From the NCBI RefSeq assembly GCF_001488575.1, contig NZ_LN831302.1:1054001-1118000 (forward strand): a stretch of DNA of 64,000 nucleotides, in the 5' to 3' direction. Made by a program: the position numbers and the translations under genes. Source of the DNA: Halobacterium hubeiense (GTDB taxonomy: Archaea > Halobacteriota > Halobacteria > Halobacteriales > Halobacteriaceae). Position 1 is the first letter of the stretch; each line of letters begins with the position of its first letter. Below, piece by piece: positions 1 to 8,699 of the stretch. The notes below the pieces were generated by a model. It was not told the DNA's origin. It made no database searches and saw nothing but the letters and a program-made list of their open reading frames with translations.

Positions 1-36
1 GGTGTGATTCTCCGAGATAATAATCGCGGGGACATC

Positions 37-42
37 TTTATA
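37..42 (+). promoter_or_regulatory. TATA-like box before the first gene
   Basis: TTTATA lies 37-42 bases before the ATG at 79. It makes that ATG a better start than the in-frame GTG at base 4, which lies upstream of the box and would not be on the transcript. Confidence 0.45.
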
Positions 43-78
43 CGGAGTCTGGGGGACGTGCGTACGAGCCACGCGACC

Positions 79-363
79 ATGCGCCCCATCGAAGCAATCT
101 ACCTCGTCTTCAGCGCGACCCTCGCCGCCGCCGGCCTCAGCATGGTGGCGTTCGCGGTTCGCGCGTACCTCGACACCGGCCGACACTCCATGATGCACCT
201 CTCGGCCGGCTTCGCGCTGGTCGTCACCGCCGCCATCGGCACGACCGTCGTGGCGTTCGTCACCGACTTCGAGCACACCCGGACGCTGCTGACGGCGAAC
301 TACGTGCTCACGACCGGGGGGTACCTCTTCGTCATGTACAGCATCGTCACGCCCCAGCAGTGA
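79..363 (+). CDS. small three-helix membrane protein (DUF7521-like)
   Basis: A 94-residue protein with three hydrophobic segments, at about residues 4-24, 36-57 and 68-88, separated by short loops, so almost all of it sits in the membrane. The frame is open back to a GTG at base 4, but the ATG at 79 directly begins the first helix and follows a TATA-like box. Size and layout match a family of small haloarchaeal membrane proteins (I recall DUF7521) that often accompany winged-helix regulators; any regulator here would be outside the window. Function unknown. It converges with the MinD-type gene. Confidence 0.6.
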   Translation: MRPIEAIYLVFSATLAAAGLSMVAFAVRAYLDTGRHSMMHLSAGFALVVTAAIGTTVVAFVTDFEHTRTLLTANYVLTTGGYLFVMYSIVTPQQ

Positions 364-369
364 CGGCGG

Positions 370-1305
370 CTACGAGAACTTCGACTTCACGCGGTCGTAC
401 AGTTTCACGCGGCGCTTCGACGTCTCCTCGTCGGCGTCCAGCCCGGCTTCCTCGATGAGGTCTTCGAGCGGAATCTCGTAGACCGGCCCGTCGTCGTCGG
501 GCTCGGCGGCCTCCTCGGTCTCGCCCGTGTCGGGGTCCACCCACTCGAAGCCCGACGACTCCGGCTCCGTCGGTTCCATGCCGACGCTGTCCGCGAGCTT
601 CGCGGCGAGGCGGTCGTACGCGCGCGCCGCCGGGCTCTCCGGCTTCAACGAGACGACCGGCGTGCCCTTCCGCACCGCGAGCTTCACTGCGTCGTCGTGG
701 GGGACGCTGGCGGTCACCGCGTCGGTCGTCCCGAGCGCCGCCGCGATGCCCTCAACGTCGTCGAAGCCGCCGTCGCCCGTGCGCGTGAACACCGCGCCGA
801 CGACCGGCTTGTCGAGTTTCCCGACGAGCTTGCCGGTCTTCGTCGCGTCCGTCAGCGAGTTCAGCTCCGCGGTCGTCACGAGCAACACGCCGTCCGCGAC
901 GCTCATCGCCATCGCGATGTCGTAACTCAGCCCCGCGCCCGCGTCCAGCAACACGACGTCGTTGTCCTCGCGGAGGTACTCGACGACCCGGTGGAGGGAC
1001 TTGGCGTCCGCTCGCGCGAACTGGTCTAAGTCCGTCGAACCGGGGATGAGCGTGAGGCCGTTCGTCTCGTAGGTGGCGTCGGCGGGCGACGCCTCACCGC
1101 CGAGCACGTCGTGCAGCGTCACGTCCGGGTCGACGCCGAGCAGGCCGGCGAGATTCGCCATCCCGAGGTCGACGTCCACGACGGCCACGTCGAAGCCGTC
1201 GTCGGCGAGCGCCACGCCGAGGTTCGCCGTGGTCGTCGACTTCCCGACGCCACCCTTCCCGCTGGCGACGGCGAACACGTACCCGTCGCCTCCGGCCTCG
1301 TTCAT
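370..1305 (-). CDS. MinD/ParA-family ATPase at the archaellum locus
   Basis: A 311-residue P-loop ATPase. The deviant Walker A, SGKGGVGKST at residues 15-24, has the signature first lysine of the ParA/MinD class. VVDVDLGMANLAGLLG follows, and LLDAGAGLSYD is the Walker B region. After about residue 235 comes an acidic tail ending in a basic stretch (KRRVKLYDRVKSKF), a plausible membrane-contact end. MinD/ParA ATPases position cell structures; Haloferax MinD4 places archaella and chemoreceptor arrays at the poles, so the location beside arlJ suggests a similar job here. That role is inferred. It has its own TATA-like box and lies 44 bases after arlJ on the same strand. Confidence 0.8.
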   Translation of the reverse strand: MNEAGGDGYVFAVASGKGGVGKSTTTANLGVALADDGFDVAVVDVDLGMANLAGLLGVDPDVTLHDVLGGEASPADATYETNGLTLIPGSTDLDQFARADAKSLHRVVEYLREDNDVVLLDAGAGLSYDIAMAMSVADGVLLVTTAELNSLTDATKTGKLVGKLDKPVVGAVFTRTGDGGFDDVEGIAAALGTTDAVTASVPHDDAVKLAVRKGTPVVSLKPESPAARAYDRLAAKLADSVGMEPTEPESSGFEWVDPDTGETEEAAEPDDDGPVYEIPLEDLIEEAGLDADEETSKRRVKLYDRVKSKFS

Positions 1306-1328
1306 CGTGGGAGAGATAGCGGACTACG

Positions 1329-1336
1329 ATACATAA
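1329..1336 (-). promoter_or_regulatory. TATA-like box of the MinD-type gene
   Basis: TTATGTAT on the minus strand has its far edge 31 bases before the ATG at 1305. That spacing predicts a leaderless transcript and suggests the gene can be expressed apart from the arl operon. Confidence 0.45.
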
Positions 1337-1349
1337 GTGTGGCTCCCCG

Positions 1350-3089
1350 CTACACCGACAGCAGCGACTCGACGAGCCGAAGCGTCATCGAGCCGATGAT
1401 TGAGGAGATCCACGTCAACACCACGAAGTGGATGTACGCGTTCACCTTGTGGCCGCCGTCGACGACGCGAATCATCAGCGACGACAACACCGCGTTCACC
1501 AGCACGGTCACGACCAGCAGGTACTCGATGAGCTGGATGTCGTACATCGCCGTGTTGATGAGGTCGTCGACCGGCACCGCGGAGTTCGAGAAGTCGAGTC
1601 CCAGCCCGGAGATGACGTCGACGATGCCGAGCCCGATGAAGAACGCGAACGTCGCCGCCGCCGTGATGCCGTACAGCACGCCGACCATCGTCGACGCCGC
1701 CTGATTGCGGCGCTGGCGGAGCTGCTGGACCTCGCCCATGTTCCCGGAGATGAGGTCGCCGAGGTGTTTGGGGTCGCCCCCCATCTGGCGGCCGATGAGG
1801 TACATCTCGCTGAACTTCTGAATCAGGTACGAGTGGGCGTCGGCGGTGAAGTACCGCCACGCCTTCTCCGCGTTCAGCCGGAGGTTCAGCCGCTTGTAGA
1901 GGTCGTCGATGAGCTCGGTGAGCGCGCCGAAGTTCTTGTTCCGCAGCGTCTCCAGCACGCGCGTGGTCGTCGTCTGCCGGGCCGTCTCGCTGGCGCCCAG
2001 CGCGCGGATGAAGTTCGTGAACGCGTCGTCGCGGTCCTTCACGCGCTTCTCCTCGGCGCGCGCGACCAGCCCCGGAATGATGAGCGGGGTCGTCGGCACC
2101 GCCGCGTACATCGGGAGCGGCACGCTGTGGGGGTCGATGCGCGTCCACCCGAGGAACACCGCCAGCGTCGCGCCGACCAACAGCACCGACAGCCCGACGC
2201 CGAACCCGGTCGCGATGCGGAGCCGCCACTCGGCCCACGTCGTCCGGTTCTCCGGGAAGTACCACAGCGGGTCGCTGGGCGCGACCGTGTAGATGGCGTA
2301 CAGGAACCCGATCTGGATGAACGAGTACAGCACGACGACCGCCGACACCGTCATCGTCGGGTCCGTCCCCGAGAGGATGGGCAGGACGGTCGCGAACACG
2401 AGCGCGAACGTCACGGACAACACCATCGACAGGTAGAGGTCCTTCATCACCTGGAGGTTCTCCAGTTGGCCCTCGTAGACGGTCGCGTAGTTCCGGATGA
2501 TGGCGTCCTGCTCGGAGGTCAGGTACGCCTCCAGGCTCTCCCCGGAGTTGATGGTGTACGCCAGCCGGTCGAGGAAGTCAGCCACGAGGTCGCTGGGGAC
2601 GGCGTTCGCGCGCATCCGGCAGGCGTCGTCGAGGCTCTGGTTCCACGCGTCGATAAGCTGGACGATGCGCCGGGACTCCTCGGCGAGCGGCCCGTACTCG
2701 TACTCGTCGCCCATCCGCCGGAACACCTCCACGCGGTCGATGTTCGTCGTCGACAGGATGGTCATGTGCGTGACGAACAGGTGGAAGCGGTTCTCCATGC
2801 GTGTGCGGCGCTGGTCGCGCTTGATTTTCGGGTACAGCACCGCCGTCACGAGCCCGAGCGCGCCGAGCATCGGAATCGGGACGGCGACGAACATCGGCAG
2901 GTCCACGACGAAGATGGCCGCGATGGACGCCAGCAGGAACACCACCGACGGCACGATGACGACCAGCGCGTACGTGTACGCCGGCATCGACATCTGCCGG
3001 TAGGACTCGACGACGGAGTCGACGAGGTCGCCGAACTCGATGTCTTCGAGCGTGCCAGTCGGCTCGGCTTCGACGTCCTCCGCGGCCAT
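1350..3089 (-). CDS. arlJ: ArlJ (FlaJ), archaellum membrane platform protein
   Basis: A 579-residue multi-spanning protein of the FlaJ/TadC/GspF type. Hydrophobic segments lie near residues 38-85, 215-265, 290-330 and 465-560, with cytoplasmic loops between that would contact ArlI. The archaeal form is two GspF-like halves in one chain, as seen here. It is the membrane base on which the ArlI-ArlH motor works and through which processed archaellins are assembled. The start lies one base after the arlI stop, and it is the last arl gene of the operon. Confidence 0.93.
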   Translation of the reverse strand: MAAEDVEAEPTGTLEDIEFGDLVDSVVESYRQMSMPAYTYALVVIVPSVVFLLASIAAIFVVDLPMFVAVPIPMLGALGLVTAVLYPKIKRDQRRTRMENRFHLFVTHMTILSTTNIDRVEVFRRMGDEYEYGPLAEESRRIVQLIDAWNQSLDDACRMRANAVPSDLVADFLDRLAYTINSGESLEAYLTSEQDAIIRNYATVYEGQLENLQVMKDLYLSMVLSVTFALVFATVLPILSGTDPTMTVSAVVVLYSFIQIGFLYAIYTVAPSDPLWYFPENRTTWAEWRLRIATGFGVGLSVLLVGATLAVFLGWTRIDPHSVPLPMYAAVPTTPLIIPGLVARAEEKRVKDRDDAFTNFIRALGASETARQTTTTRVLETLRNKNFGALTELIDDLYKRLNLRLNAEKAWRYFTADAHSYLIQKFSEMYLIGRQMGGDPKHLGDLISGNMGEVQQLRQRRNQAASTMVGVLYGITAAATFAFFIGLGIVDVISGLGLDFSNSAVPVDDLINTAMYDIQLIEYLLVVTVLVNAVLSSLMIRVVDGGHKVNAYIHFVVLTWISSIIGSMTLRLVESLLSV

Positions 3090-3090
3090 A

Positions 3091-4980
3091 CTAGAACCCG
3101 CGCGTGATGGTGAACGGTAGGCCCTCGATGCCGTCCCGCTGGAACGACTCGATGGTCTCGTTGAACTCGTGGTACCCCGTCAGGTCCTCCTGGATGATGC
3201 GCTCGATGATGTCCGCGCGGAAGTCCAGTTCGTCGTAGATTTCGCGGGTGTCGGCGTACCCCAGGAGGGTCGCAATCTGCTCTTCGAGGACGTAGGAGTT
3301 GTTCCGGCCCTGGAAGACGATCTCGTCCTCGACGGGGTCCCAGTAGAACGCCTGCCGGGTGACGACGCCACCCATCTCCTTGGAGTACCCCTCGATCTCC
3401 TGCACGGAGGTGACGCGGCGCAGGACGTCGTCGCCCTGCTTGACGCGGTTCTGGAACAGCGCCACGTCGGCGTTGTCCATGAACGTCTCCGGGACGTTGA
3501 TGGGTTCGCCCGTGAAGCGCTGAATCATCGAGACGATGTCGCTGGCGTGGAACGTCAGCATCACGGGGTGGCCGGTCTGGGCGGCCTGGAACGCCATCCG
3601 ACCCTCCTCGCCACGCACCTCACCGACGATGATGTAGTCGGGGCGGGAACGCAGCGCGGCCGCGACGAGGTCGAACATGTCCACGTCCGCGGAGTTCTCG
3701 CCCTGCCCCTCGCGGGTGAGCAGCTGCTGCCACGTGTCGTGGGGCGGCAGCACCTCGGCGGTGTCCTCTGCGGTGTAAATCTTGGAGTCCCGAGGGATGA
3801 ACGACATGATGGCGTTCAGCGTCGTGGTCTTCCCGGACGCCGTCTCCCCGACCACGAAGACGGTCTGCTCGTTCTCCAAGCACAGCCAGAGGTACGCTGC
3901 AAGCTCCGGGGACAGCGTCCCCCAGTTCGTAATCTGGCCGACGGACAGCGGCACCTCGTCGCCCTGACGGATGGTCAGCGACGGCCCCTTCAGGGAGACG
4001 TCGTCGCTGTAGATGATGTTCACACGGGAGCCGTCCGGGAGCGTCGAGTCCACGATGGGGTCGGAGTCGGACACCGGGTCACCGATGCGCTCGCCCATGT
4101 TCCGCAGCCAGCCGTCGAACTCGTCGGGCGTCCCGAAGTCCACGGTCGTCTCCAGCATCCCGAACGTGCCGTGGTCGACGTAACAGTGGCTCGGGCCGAT
4201 GACGTGAATGTCCTCGTTGTACGGGTCGCGCATCACCGGCTCCAGCGGCCCGAACCCGACGATGTCGCGGTTCAGCTGGTAGCGGATGTTCTCGTAGGTG
4301 GACTGCGTGACCGGAATCCGGCCGAACCCGAACGCCTCCTCGAGGGCGTCACGGACCAGCGGCGCCGCCGCGCGGAACTGCCGGGCGGCCTGCTTGGGGG
4401 CGGTCGCGACGCGGCGCGCGCCCGCTCTCACCTGCTTGCCGGAGAGGTCGCCGGTGTCCATCGACATCTGGCCGCGCTCGTCGCTGACCATCCGGTCGGC
4501 GACCGACGACGCGTCGAAGTTCCGCACCAGCGTCCCGAGGTTCTGCGGGAGCGTGCGCATCCGCTGGAAGACGCCGCCCTCGTCGTCGTCGTTGATGCGG
4601 ACCGTCTCCTCTAAGAGCTCCTCGATACGGTCGTCGTACTCGGCTTCCTGCTCGGGCGCCGGCTTGTTCACGGACTTCTCCAGGATGCGCTCGCGCACCT
4701 GGTCGAAGACCGCCGCCTCCGGACCGGAGAGCTCCGGCTCGATGGTGTAGTACTTCGTGTCCTTCCCGAGGTCGCCGTAGACGTGGCAGTAAATCGGGCC
4801 GCCGACGGGGTAGAGGACGTTCGGCTTGTCCGCCTCCCACTCGTCTTCGGGCTCGTCGATGAACTCCGGGAACTCCCCCGTGAACTGCTTGAACCGCTGG
4901 AGGTACTCGCGCAGATGGGTGTTCCGACTCGCGGTCTCCCGCAGCTCGTGCCCGATCTGACGGCTCCCGTGGTCTGCCAT
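3091..4980 (-). CDS. arlI: ArlI (FlaI), archaellum assembly and rotation ATPase
   Basis: A 629-residue type II/IV secretion ATPase. The Walker A GETASGKTT is at residues 378-386, the Asp-box region YTAEDTAEV just after 400, the Walker B region DYIIVGEVRGEE near 448-459, and the His box region GHPVMLTFHASD soon after. An extra N-terminal region of about 200 residues is acidic and typical of haloarchaeal versions. It hydrolyses ATP at the cytoplasmic membrane, powering archaellin assembly and, with ArlH, filament rotation. It lies between arlH and arlJ, 15 bases after arlH and 1 base before arlJ. Confidence 0.95.
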   Translation of the reverse strand: MADHGSRQIGHELRETASRNTHLREYLQRFKQFTGEFPEFIDEPEDEWEADKPNVLYPVGGPIYCHVYGDLGKDTKYYTIEPELSGPEAAVFDQVRERILEKSVNKPAPEQEAEYDDRIEELLEETVRINDDDEGGVFQRMRTLPQNLGTLVRNFDASSVADRMVSDERGQMSMDTGDLSGKQVRAGARRVATAPKQAARQFRAAAPLVRDALEEAFGFGRIPVTQSTYENIRYQLNRDIVGFGPLEPVMRDPYNEDIHVIGPSHCYVDHGTFGMLETTVDFGTPDEFDGWLRNMGERIGDPVSDSDPIVDSTLPDGSRVNIIYSDDVSLKGPSLTIRQGDEVPLSVGQITNWGTLSPELAAYLWLCLENEQTVFVVGETASGKTTTLNAIMSFIPRDSKIYTAEDTAEVLPPHDTWQQLLTREGQGENSADVDMFDLVAAALRSRPDYIIVGEVRGEEGRMAFQAAQTGHPVMLTFHASDIVSMIQRFTGEPINVPETFMDNADVALFQNRVKQGDDVLRRVTSVQEIEGYSKEMGGVVTRQAFYWDPVEDEIVFQGRNNSYVLEEQIATLLGYADTREIYDELDFRADIIERIIQEDLTGYHEFNETIESFQRDGIEGLPFTITRGF

Positions 4981-4995
4981 GGTGGTGTGCTCGTG

Positions 4996-5754
4996 CTACG
5001 CTACGCTCCGACTCTCGATGACTATACCGGTTCCGGACCGCACGGAGTACCCGATGGTGTCACCGACCTGCTCGCCCATCCCGGCGAAGCGCCGCACCGC
5101 GATCGAACGGCGGACGTCATTGCCAACCTCCGCCATCTGTAGTTCGAAGTACACGTCCGCGATGGAGCGGAACGGACCGATCGCTTCCTCGTCTACAGTA
5201 CTGGGGTCCACGGTCAAAACGATGACCTTTCCTTTCGAGACCAAGTCCCTGAAGAAGGAAATGATTTCCAGCGCGGCCTGACGCTCGTCGTTCTGACGGA
5301 CCAGCGCCTCGAACTTCGGGTCGTTTCGGAGGATGGCGTCGAACGTGTCGATGATGACGACGTCGGCTTCCCACATCTTCTCGGCCTCCATCAGCCGCTT
5401 GAGCAGCTGCATCCGGTTGCTCTCGTCTGTGTCCCCCCGCAGCGTGCTGCCGCCGGAGTCGACGTCGGCCTGGAAGAACAGGAGGTTCTCGTTGAGGAGG
5501 TGCTCCTCGACGTCGTAGCTCAGCGAGTGCATCTGGTCGATGAACCCGCGTACGGTGAGTTCCGTCGACACCAGCGTCACGGCGTGATCCTCCTCGCAGA
5601 GCCCGTACGTGAGGCGCTGGCTCAGCGCGGACTTCCCCGCGCCGTAGTCGCCCTCCACGAGGACAATGCTGCCGCCCGGGATGCCGCCCCCGAGCTCGTT
5701 ATTCAGTCGGTCGTGTTCGTCTAGTCCGAGCGAGTAGAGGTTTCGCGTGCTCAT
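4996..5754 (-). CDS. arlH: ArlH (FlaH), KaiC-like ATP-binding motor subunit
   Basis: A 252-residue RecA/KaiC-fold protein with Walker [10 protein letters not shown] at residues 34-42 and Walker [13 protein letters not shown] in the middle. ArlH binds ATP, forms a ring on ArlI and is thought to switch the motor between assembly and rotation. The frame stays open upstream to 5868, but those residues overlap arlG and are not family-like; the ATG at 5754 overlaps the arlG stop by four bases (ATGA) and gives the expected N-terminus. Confidence 0.94.
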   Translation of the reverse strand: MSTRNLYSLGLDEHDRLNNELGGGIPGGSIVLVEGDYGAGKSALSQRLTYGLCEEDHAVTLVSTELTVRGFIDQMHSLSYDVEEHLLNENLLFFQADVDSGGSTLRGDTDESNRMQLLKRLMEAEKMWEADVVIIDTFDAILRNDPKFEALVRQNDERQAALEIISFFRDLVSKGKVIVLTVDPSTVDEEAIGPFRSIADVYFELQMAEVGNDVRRSIAVRRFAGMGEQVGDTIGYSVRSGTGIVIESRSVA

Positions 5755-6209
5755 GATGTTCTGAACTCCAGCAGTTCCTCGTCGCCGTTGACCGTCACGA
5801 CGATACGGTGGTCGTCCGCGGAGAGATCGCGTTCCAGCGTCACCCGTGCGACATCGCCCGTCTGCCACTGCCCGCCACCGATGACCGTGACGTTCACGTT
5901 CGACGGCGAGACGTACCGGCCGTTCACGAGGATGTCGAACGTCCCCGGCCTCGCTGGCAGCGTCTTTGACCCCGTATTCTTCACGAGTAACGTGATGGTG
6001 TCGTCGCTGCTGTCGTAGATGGACGACGGCGACCCCGGGTCGCTGATGAGTTCGACGTCCGTCCGAATCTGTTCGCTGACGTCTACGCTCCGGTCACCGA
6101 GCGCGCCGCTCAGTCGCTGGACGCCGTTGGTCATCGTTCCCGCGACCGACGCCGCCACGAGGATGCTCGCGATGAAGATGATGAGCGTCGACGAGGAGAC
6201 GCTCGCCAT
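5751..6209 (-). CDS. arlG: ArlG (FlaG), archaellum stator-type protein
   Basis: A 152-residue protein with one N-terminal membrane helix (about residues 6-26) and an all-beta outer domain with the motif [13 protein letters not shown]. ArlG with ArlF forms the pseudoperiplasmic stator that anchors the motor to the S-layer. It starts directly after the arlF stop and overlaps arlH by four bases, implying translational coupling. Confidence 0.92.
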   Translation of the reverse strand: MASVSSSTLIIFIASILVAASVAGTMTNGVQRLSGALGDRSVDVSEQIRTDVELISDPGSPSSIYDSSDDTITLLVKNTGSKTLPARPGTFDILVNGRYVSPSNVNVTVIGGGQWQTGDVARVTLERDLSADDHRIVVTVNGDEELLEFRTS

Positions 6210-6653
6210 TCAGGCCACCTCCGCTGTCACCGTGACGCCGCCCGCCGTCACGACCTTCACGCGGGACCCGTTCGTACCCGCGTCGACCGTGATGTTGTAC
6301 GTCTCCCCGGGCAGCCACAGCGTCGTGTTCGTCTGTCCCTCCACGTCCCAGTCAATGTAGCTGTCCCGCGACTGGAACTCGCCGTCGACGAGGAGGTCGG
6401 TCTCCCCGATGGACAGCGACGTAGACCCTTCGTTGGTCACGTTCACGGTCACGTGCTCGCTGCCGGTGGCGTTGTACGTTGCGTTCGTGACGTTCACGGC
6501 GGTGTTGCGCTGTTCGAGCATCCGGTCGTCGTAACTGCCGTCGGCGTCCTGGACGCGCTCGTAGCCGTTGTACGCCGCCGAGTAGAGGATGCCGACGCTG
6601 ACGAACGCGGCAATGAACAGGATTGCCGCGGACCCACTAACGCTGAATCCCAT
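6210..6653 (-). CDS. arlF: ArlF (FlaF), archaellum stator-type protein
   Basis: A 147-residue protein with an N-terminal membrane helix (about residues 5-27) followed by a beta-rich outer domain (VTVNVTNEGSTSLSIGETDLLVDGEF). The domain resembles its partner ArlG; ArlF homologues bind S-layer protein and provide a fixed point for rotation. The sequons NVT, NAT and NTT make N-glycosylation possible. The start lies 17 bases inside arlCE. Confidence 0.92.
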   Translation of the reverse strand: MGFSVSGSAAILFIAAFVSVGILYSAAYNGYERVQDADGSYDDRMLEQRNTAVNVTNATYNATGSEHVTVNVTNEGSTSLSIGETDLLVDGEFQSRDSYIDWDVEGQTNTTLWLPGETYNITVDAGTNGSRVKVVTAGGVTVTAEVA

Positions 6654-8067
6654 TCCTGTGGAGGTCGTCGAAGCGGTCGACGATGGCGCGCTCGATGTTC
6701 TCGCTCGCCAGCTCGTCGATGTAGTCGAGACTCTGTAAGTGGTCGTCCATCGTGAGGTCCGTCGTCCCGAACTCCTCGCGGTAGAGGTAGTCCGAATCAG
6801 TGAGCCCCTCGAGGTAGTCGAAGAGGTGTTCCCGGACCGGCTCGCCGATCCAGCCGATGCGCTCGTAGTAGTTCAGCGTGCGCACCGTGTTCTTCGGCCC
6901 GAACTCCGAGAGCAGGTAGTCGAGCCACTCCAGCGCGACGACGTCCGCGAGGTAGCCCGTCGGCGGCTCCGAGAGATGCGGCTCGTCGCCGTTCGACGCG
7001 AACCCGAGGCCGGGTGCGGCCGGCGCCGCGCCGGCGGCTTCGTCGACGCCCGACTCCTCGGGCTCATCCTCGAACTCGAAGCCGTCCTCCGGCTTGTCGT
7101 CCGTCGCGTCTGCTGGCTCGTCCGCGGGTTCGTCGTCGGCTTCGAGGTCGGAGTCGTCGAACCCGAGTTCCGAGTCCTCGGTCTCGACGGTCGCGGTCTC
7201 GTCTGCGTCCGCCTCCACGTCCGCCGGCGGCTCCTCGCCCTCCTCGGCCCAGTCGGCGTCGCCGGACTCGTACTCCTCTTTCAGCTCGGCGAAGGAAGTG
7301 CCGTCGCCGCCGACCTCTTCGTCGCCGTCGTCCTCGCCGAACTCGTCCATCCCGTCGTCTTCCTCCTTGAACTCCCCGAACTCGTCCATCTCGTCGTCGC
7401 CCTCGTCGTCGAACTCCTCGTCGAACCCGCCGACGTCGTCGTCGAGGTCCTCCATCTCGTCGTCCATTCCCTCATCCATCTCCTCGCCCTCCTCGAAGGC
7501 GTCGTCCTCGAAGAAGTCGTCGGCGTCGGCGTCCGTGATGTCCGCGTCGAGGTCGTCGTCTGCGGCGTCGTCGCCGCCGCCCTCGTCGTCGTCGAACAGG
7601 CCGAAGCTCTCGCCACCCCCACCGCCCATCGCGTCGGCGTTGACGTCGTCGACGAACGGGTTGACCCCGCGAGTCACCATCTCGTAGATCTCCAGGAGCT
7701 TGCGGACGTTCTCCTCGACGTCCTCGACGCTCTCGCTGATCTGTTCGTTCTCGCTGCGGACGGTGTTGGCCTTCGACGCGACGTTCGACACTTCGGTTTC
7801 GAGCTCCTCGATGCGGTGTTCGAGCTCGTTGACGGACGCGTCCTGGGCGCCCGCACCACCGCCCCCGCCGCCATCCATGTCGTCGAACGAACCGAACTCG
7901 TCATCGAAGTCGTCGTCGAACTCCTCGTCATCGCCGCCGAACTCGTCGCCGCCGCCGGAGTCCCCCGACCCCTCCTCGTCGTCGTCGAGCCAACTGGCCA
8001 TCCCGACGGCCAGTGCCCCGAGCTGGACGAAGACGAGCGCAGCCGGGGTGAGGTGGATAAACTTCAT
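6637..8067 (-). CDS. arlCE: ArlCE (FlaCE), fused cytosolic switch component
   Basis: A 476-residue fusion of FlaC- and FlaE-type parts. It has a short hydrophobic N-terminus, an acidic stretch, and a predicted coiled coil at about residues 75-125 (VNELEHRIEELETEVSNVAS). A linker of about 200 residues, dominated by Asp and Glu, runs from roughly 140 to 345. The C-terminal FlaD/E domain begins near PPTGYLADVVALEWLDYLL. ArlC/D/E form the cytosolic ring that receives chemotaxis signals through CheF. It has its own TATA-like box and starts the arlCE-F-G-H-I-J unit. The extreme acidity is a halophile trait carried further than in its neighbours. Confidence 0.92.
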   Translation of the reverse strand: MKFIHLTPAALVFVQLGALAVGMASWLDDDEEGSGDSGGGDEFGGDDEEFDDDFDDEFGSFDDMDGGGGGGAGAQDASVNELEHRIEELETEVSNVASKANTVRSENEQISESVEDVEENVRKLLEIYEMVTRGVNPFVDDVNADAMGGGGGESFGLFDDDEGGGDDAADDDLDADITDADADDFFEDDAFEEGEEMDEGMDDEMEDLDDDVGGFDEEFDDEGDDEMDEFGEFKEEDDGMDEFGEDDGDEEVGGDGTSFAELKEEYESGDADWAEEGEEPPADVEADADETATVETEDSELGFDDSDLEADDEPADEPADATDDKPEDGFEFEDEPEESGVDEAAGAAPAAPGLGFASNGDEPHLSEPPTGYLADVVALEWLDYLLSEFGPKNTVRTLNYYERIGWIGEPVREHLFDYLEGLTDSDYLYREEFGTTDLTMDDHLQSLDYIDELASENIERAIVDRFDDLHRNGIQR

Positions 8068-8092
8068 TCGGAGTGATACAGGTGCTCCGGAC

Positions 8093-8100
8093 GTAATTAA
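8093..8100 (-). promoter_or_regulatory. TATA-like box of the arlCE-FGHIJ operon
   Basis: TTAATTAC on the minus strand ends 33 bases before the arlCE start codon. This is the spacing of a leaderless haloarchaeal transcript and separates arlCE onward from the htr-arlD unit, which ends 162 bases upstream. Confidence 0.5.
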
Positions 8101-8228
8101 TGTTCTCCCCCAGTTCTCAAAACGAACAATTGGTATCGCGGCGCCTGAGTCAGGCTACGACGGGGCGAGCGGAGTCGAGAGCGCGCGAGCGGACTGTACG
8201 AACGCTGAAAGGAGAGCCTACTGACCGA

Positions 8229-8699
8229 CTACTCCATCGAGGAGAGCCGCGCGATGAACACGAGACTGAGCACGTGGTCGGTCATCTCGAAGTCCGAGTG
8301 CGCCTCCTCGTCGGCCGGCCCCGCGAACCCGCGGACGTGGTCGCGCAGCTCCTCCGCGGCGTTCTCACCGACCCACCCGATGGACTCGTAGTAGTCGATG
8401 GCGTCAAGCGAGCGCTTCACGCCGCCGCGCTCCAGCAGGAACTCCAGCCACTCGAACAGCGTGATTTCGGCGGCGTACTTCCCGGGCATCGTCTCCAGGT
8501 ACGGCCGCTGGAGATTCTCCTCGCTCGCGCTCGAGTGCATGAACAACAGCTGCTTGAGCTGGCTCGACCGGATCGCCTCGTCGGCGGTCTGCTCGTGCTC
8601 GGTGAGCCGCTCTTTGAGCTCGCGGATGTTCTGGCCGTCGCTCTGTCGGGCCGCACTGCGCAACTCCTCGGGGTCGTACTCTCGTGGGTTCAGGGTCAT
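8229..8699 (-). CDS. arlD: ArlD (FlaD), short FlaD/E-domain switch protein
   Basis: A 156-residue protein. Residues 80-150 ([27 protein letters not shown], then [16 protein letters not shown]) match the C-terminal domain of the adjacent ArlCE, so the two are paralogous. The N-terminal half is helical and charged, with no membrane segment. It should sit with ArlCE in the cytosolic switch ring that CheF docks onto. Its ATG overlaps the transducer stop by four bases, so receptor and switch subunit share a transcript. Confidence 0.9.
   Translation of the reverse strand: MTLNPREYDPEELRSAARQSDGQNIRELKERLTEHEQTADEAIRSSQLKQLLFMHSSASEENLQRPYLETMPGKYAAEITLFEWLEFLLERGGVKRSLDAIDYYESIGWVGENAAEELRDHVRGFAGPADEEAHSDFEMTDHVLSLVFIARLSSME

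Noticed and set aside
8100-8228. gene between arlD and arlCE
   Set aside because: Only shadow frames exist here; the stretch carries the arlCE promoter and otherwise nothing that I can support.
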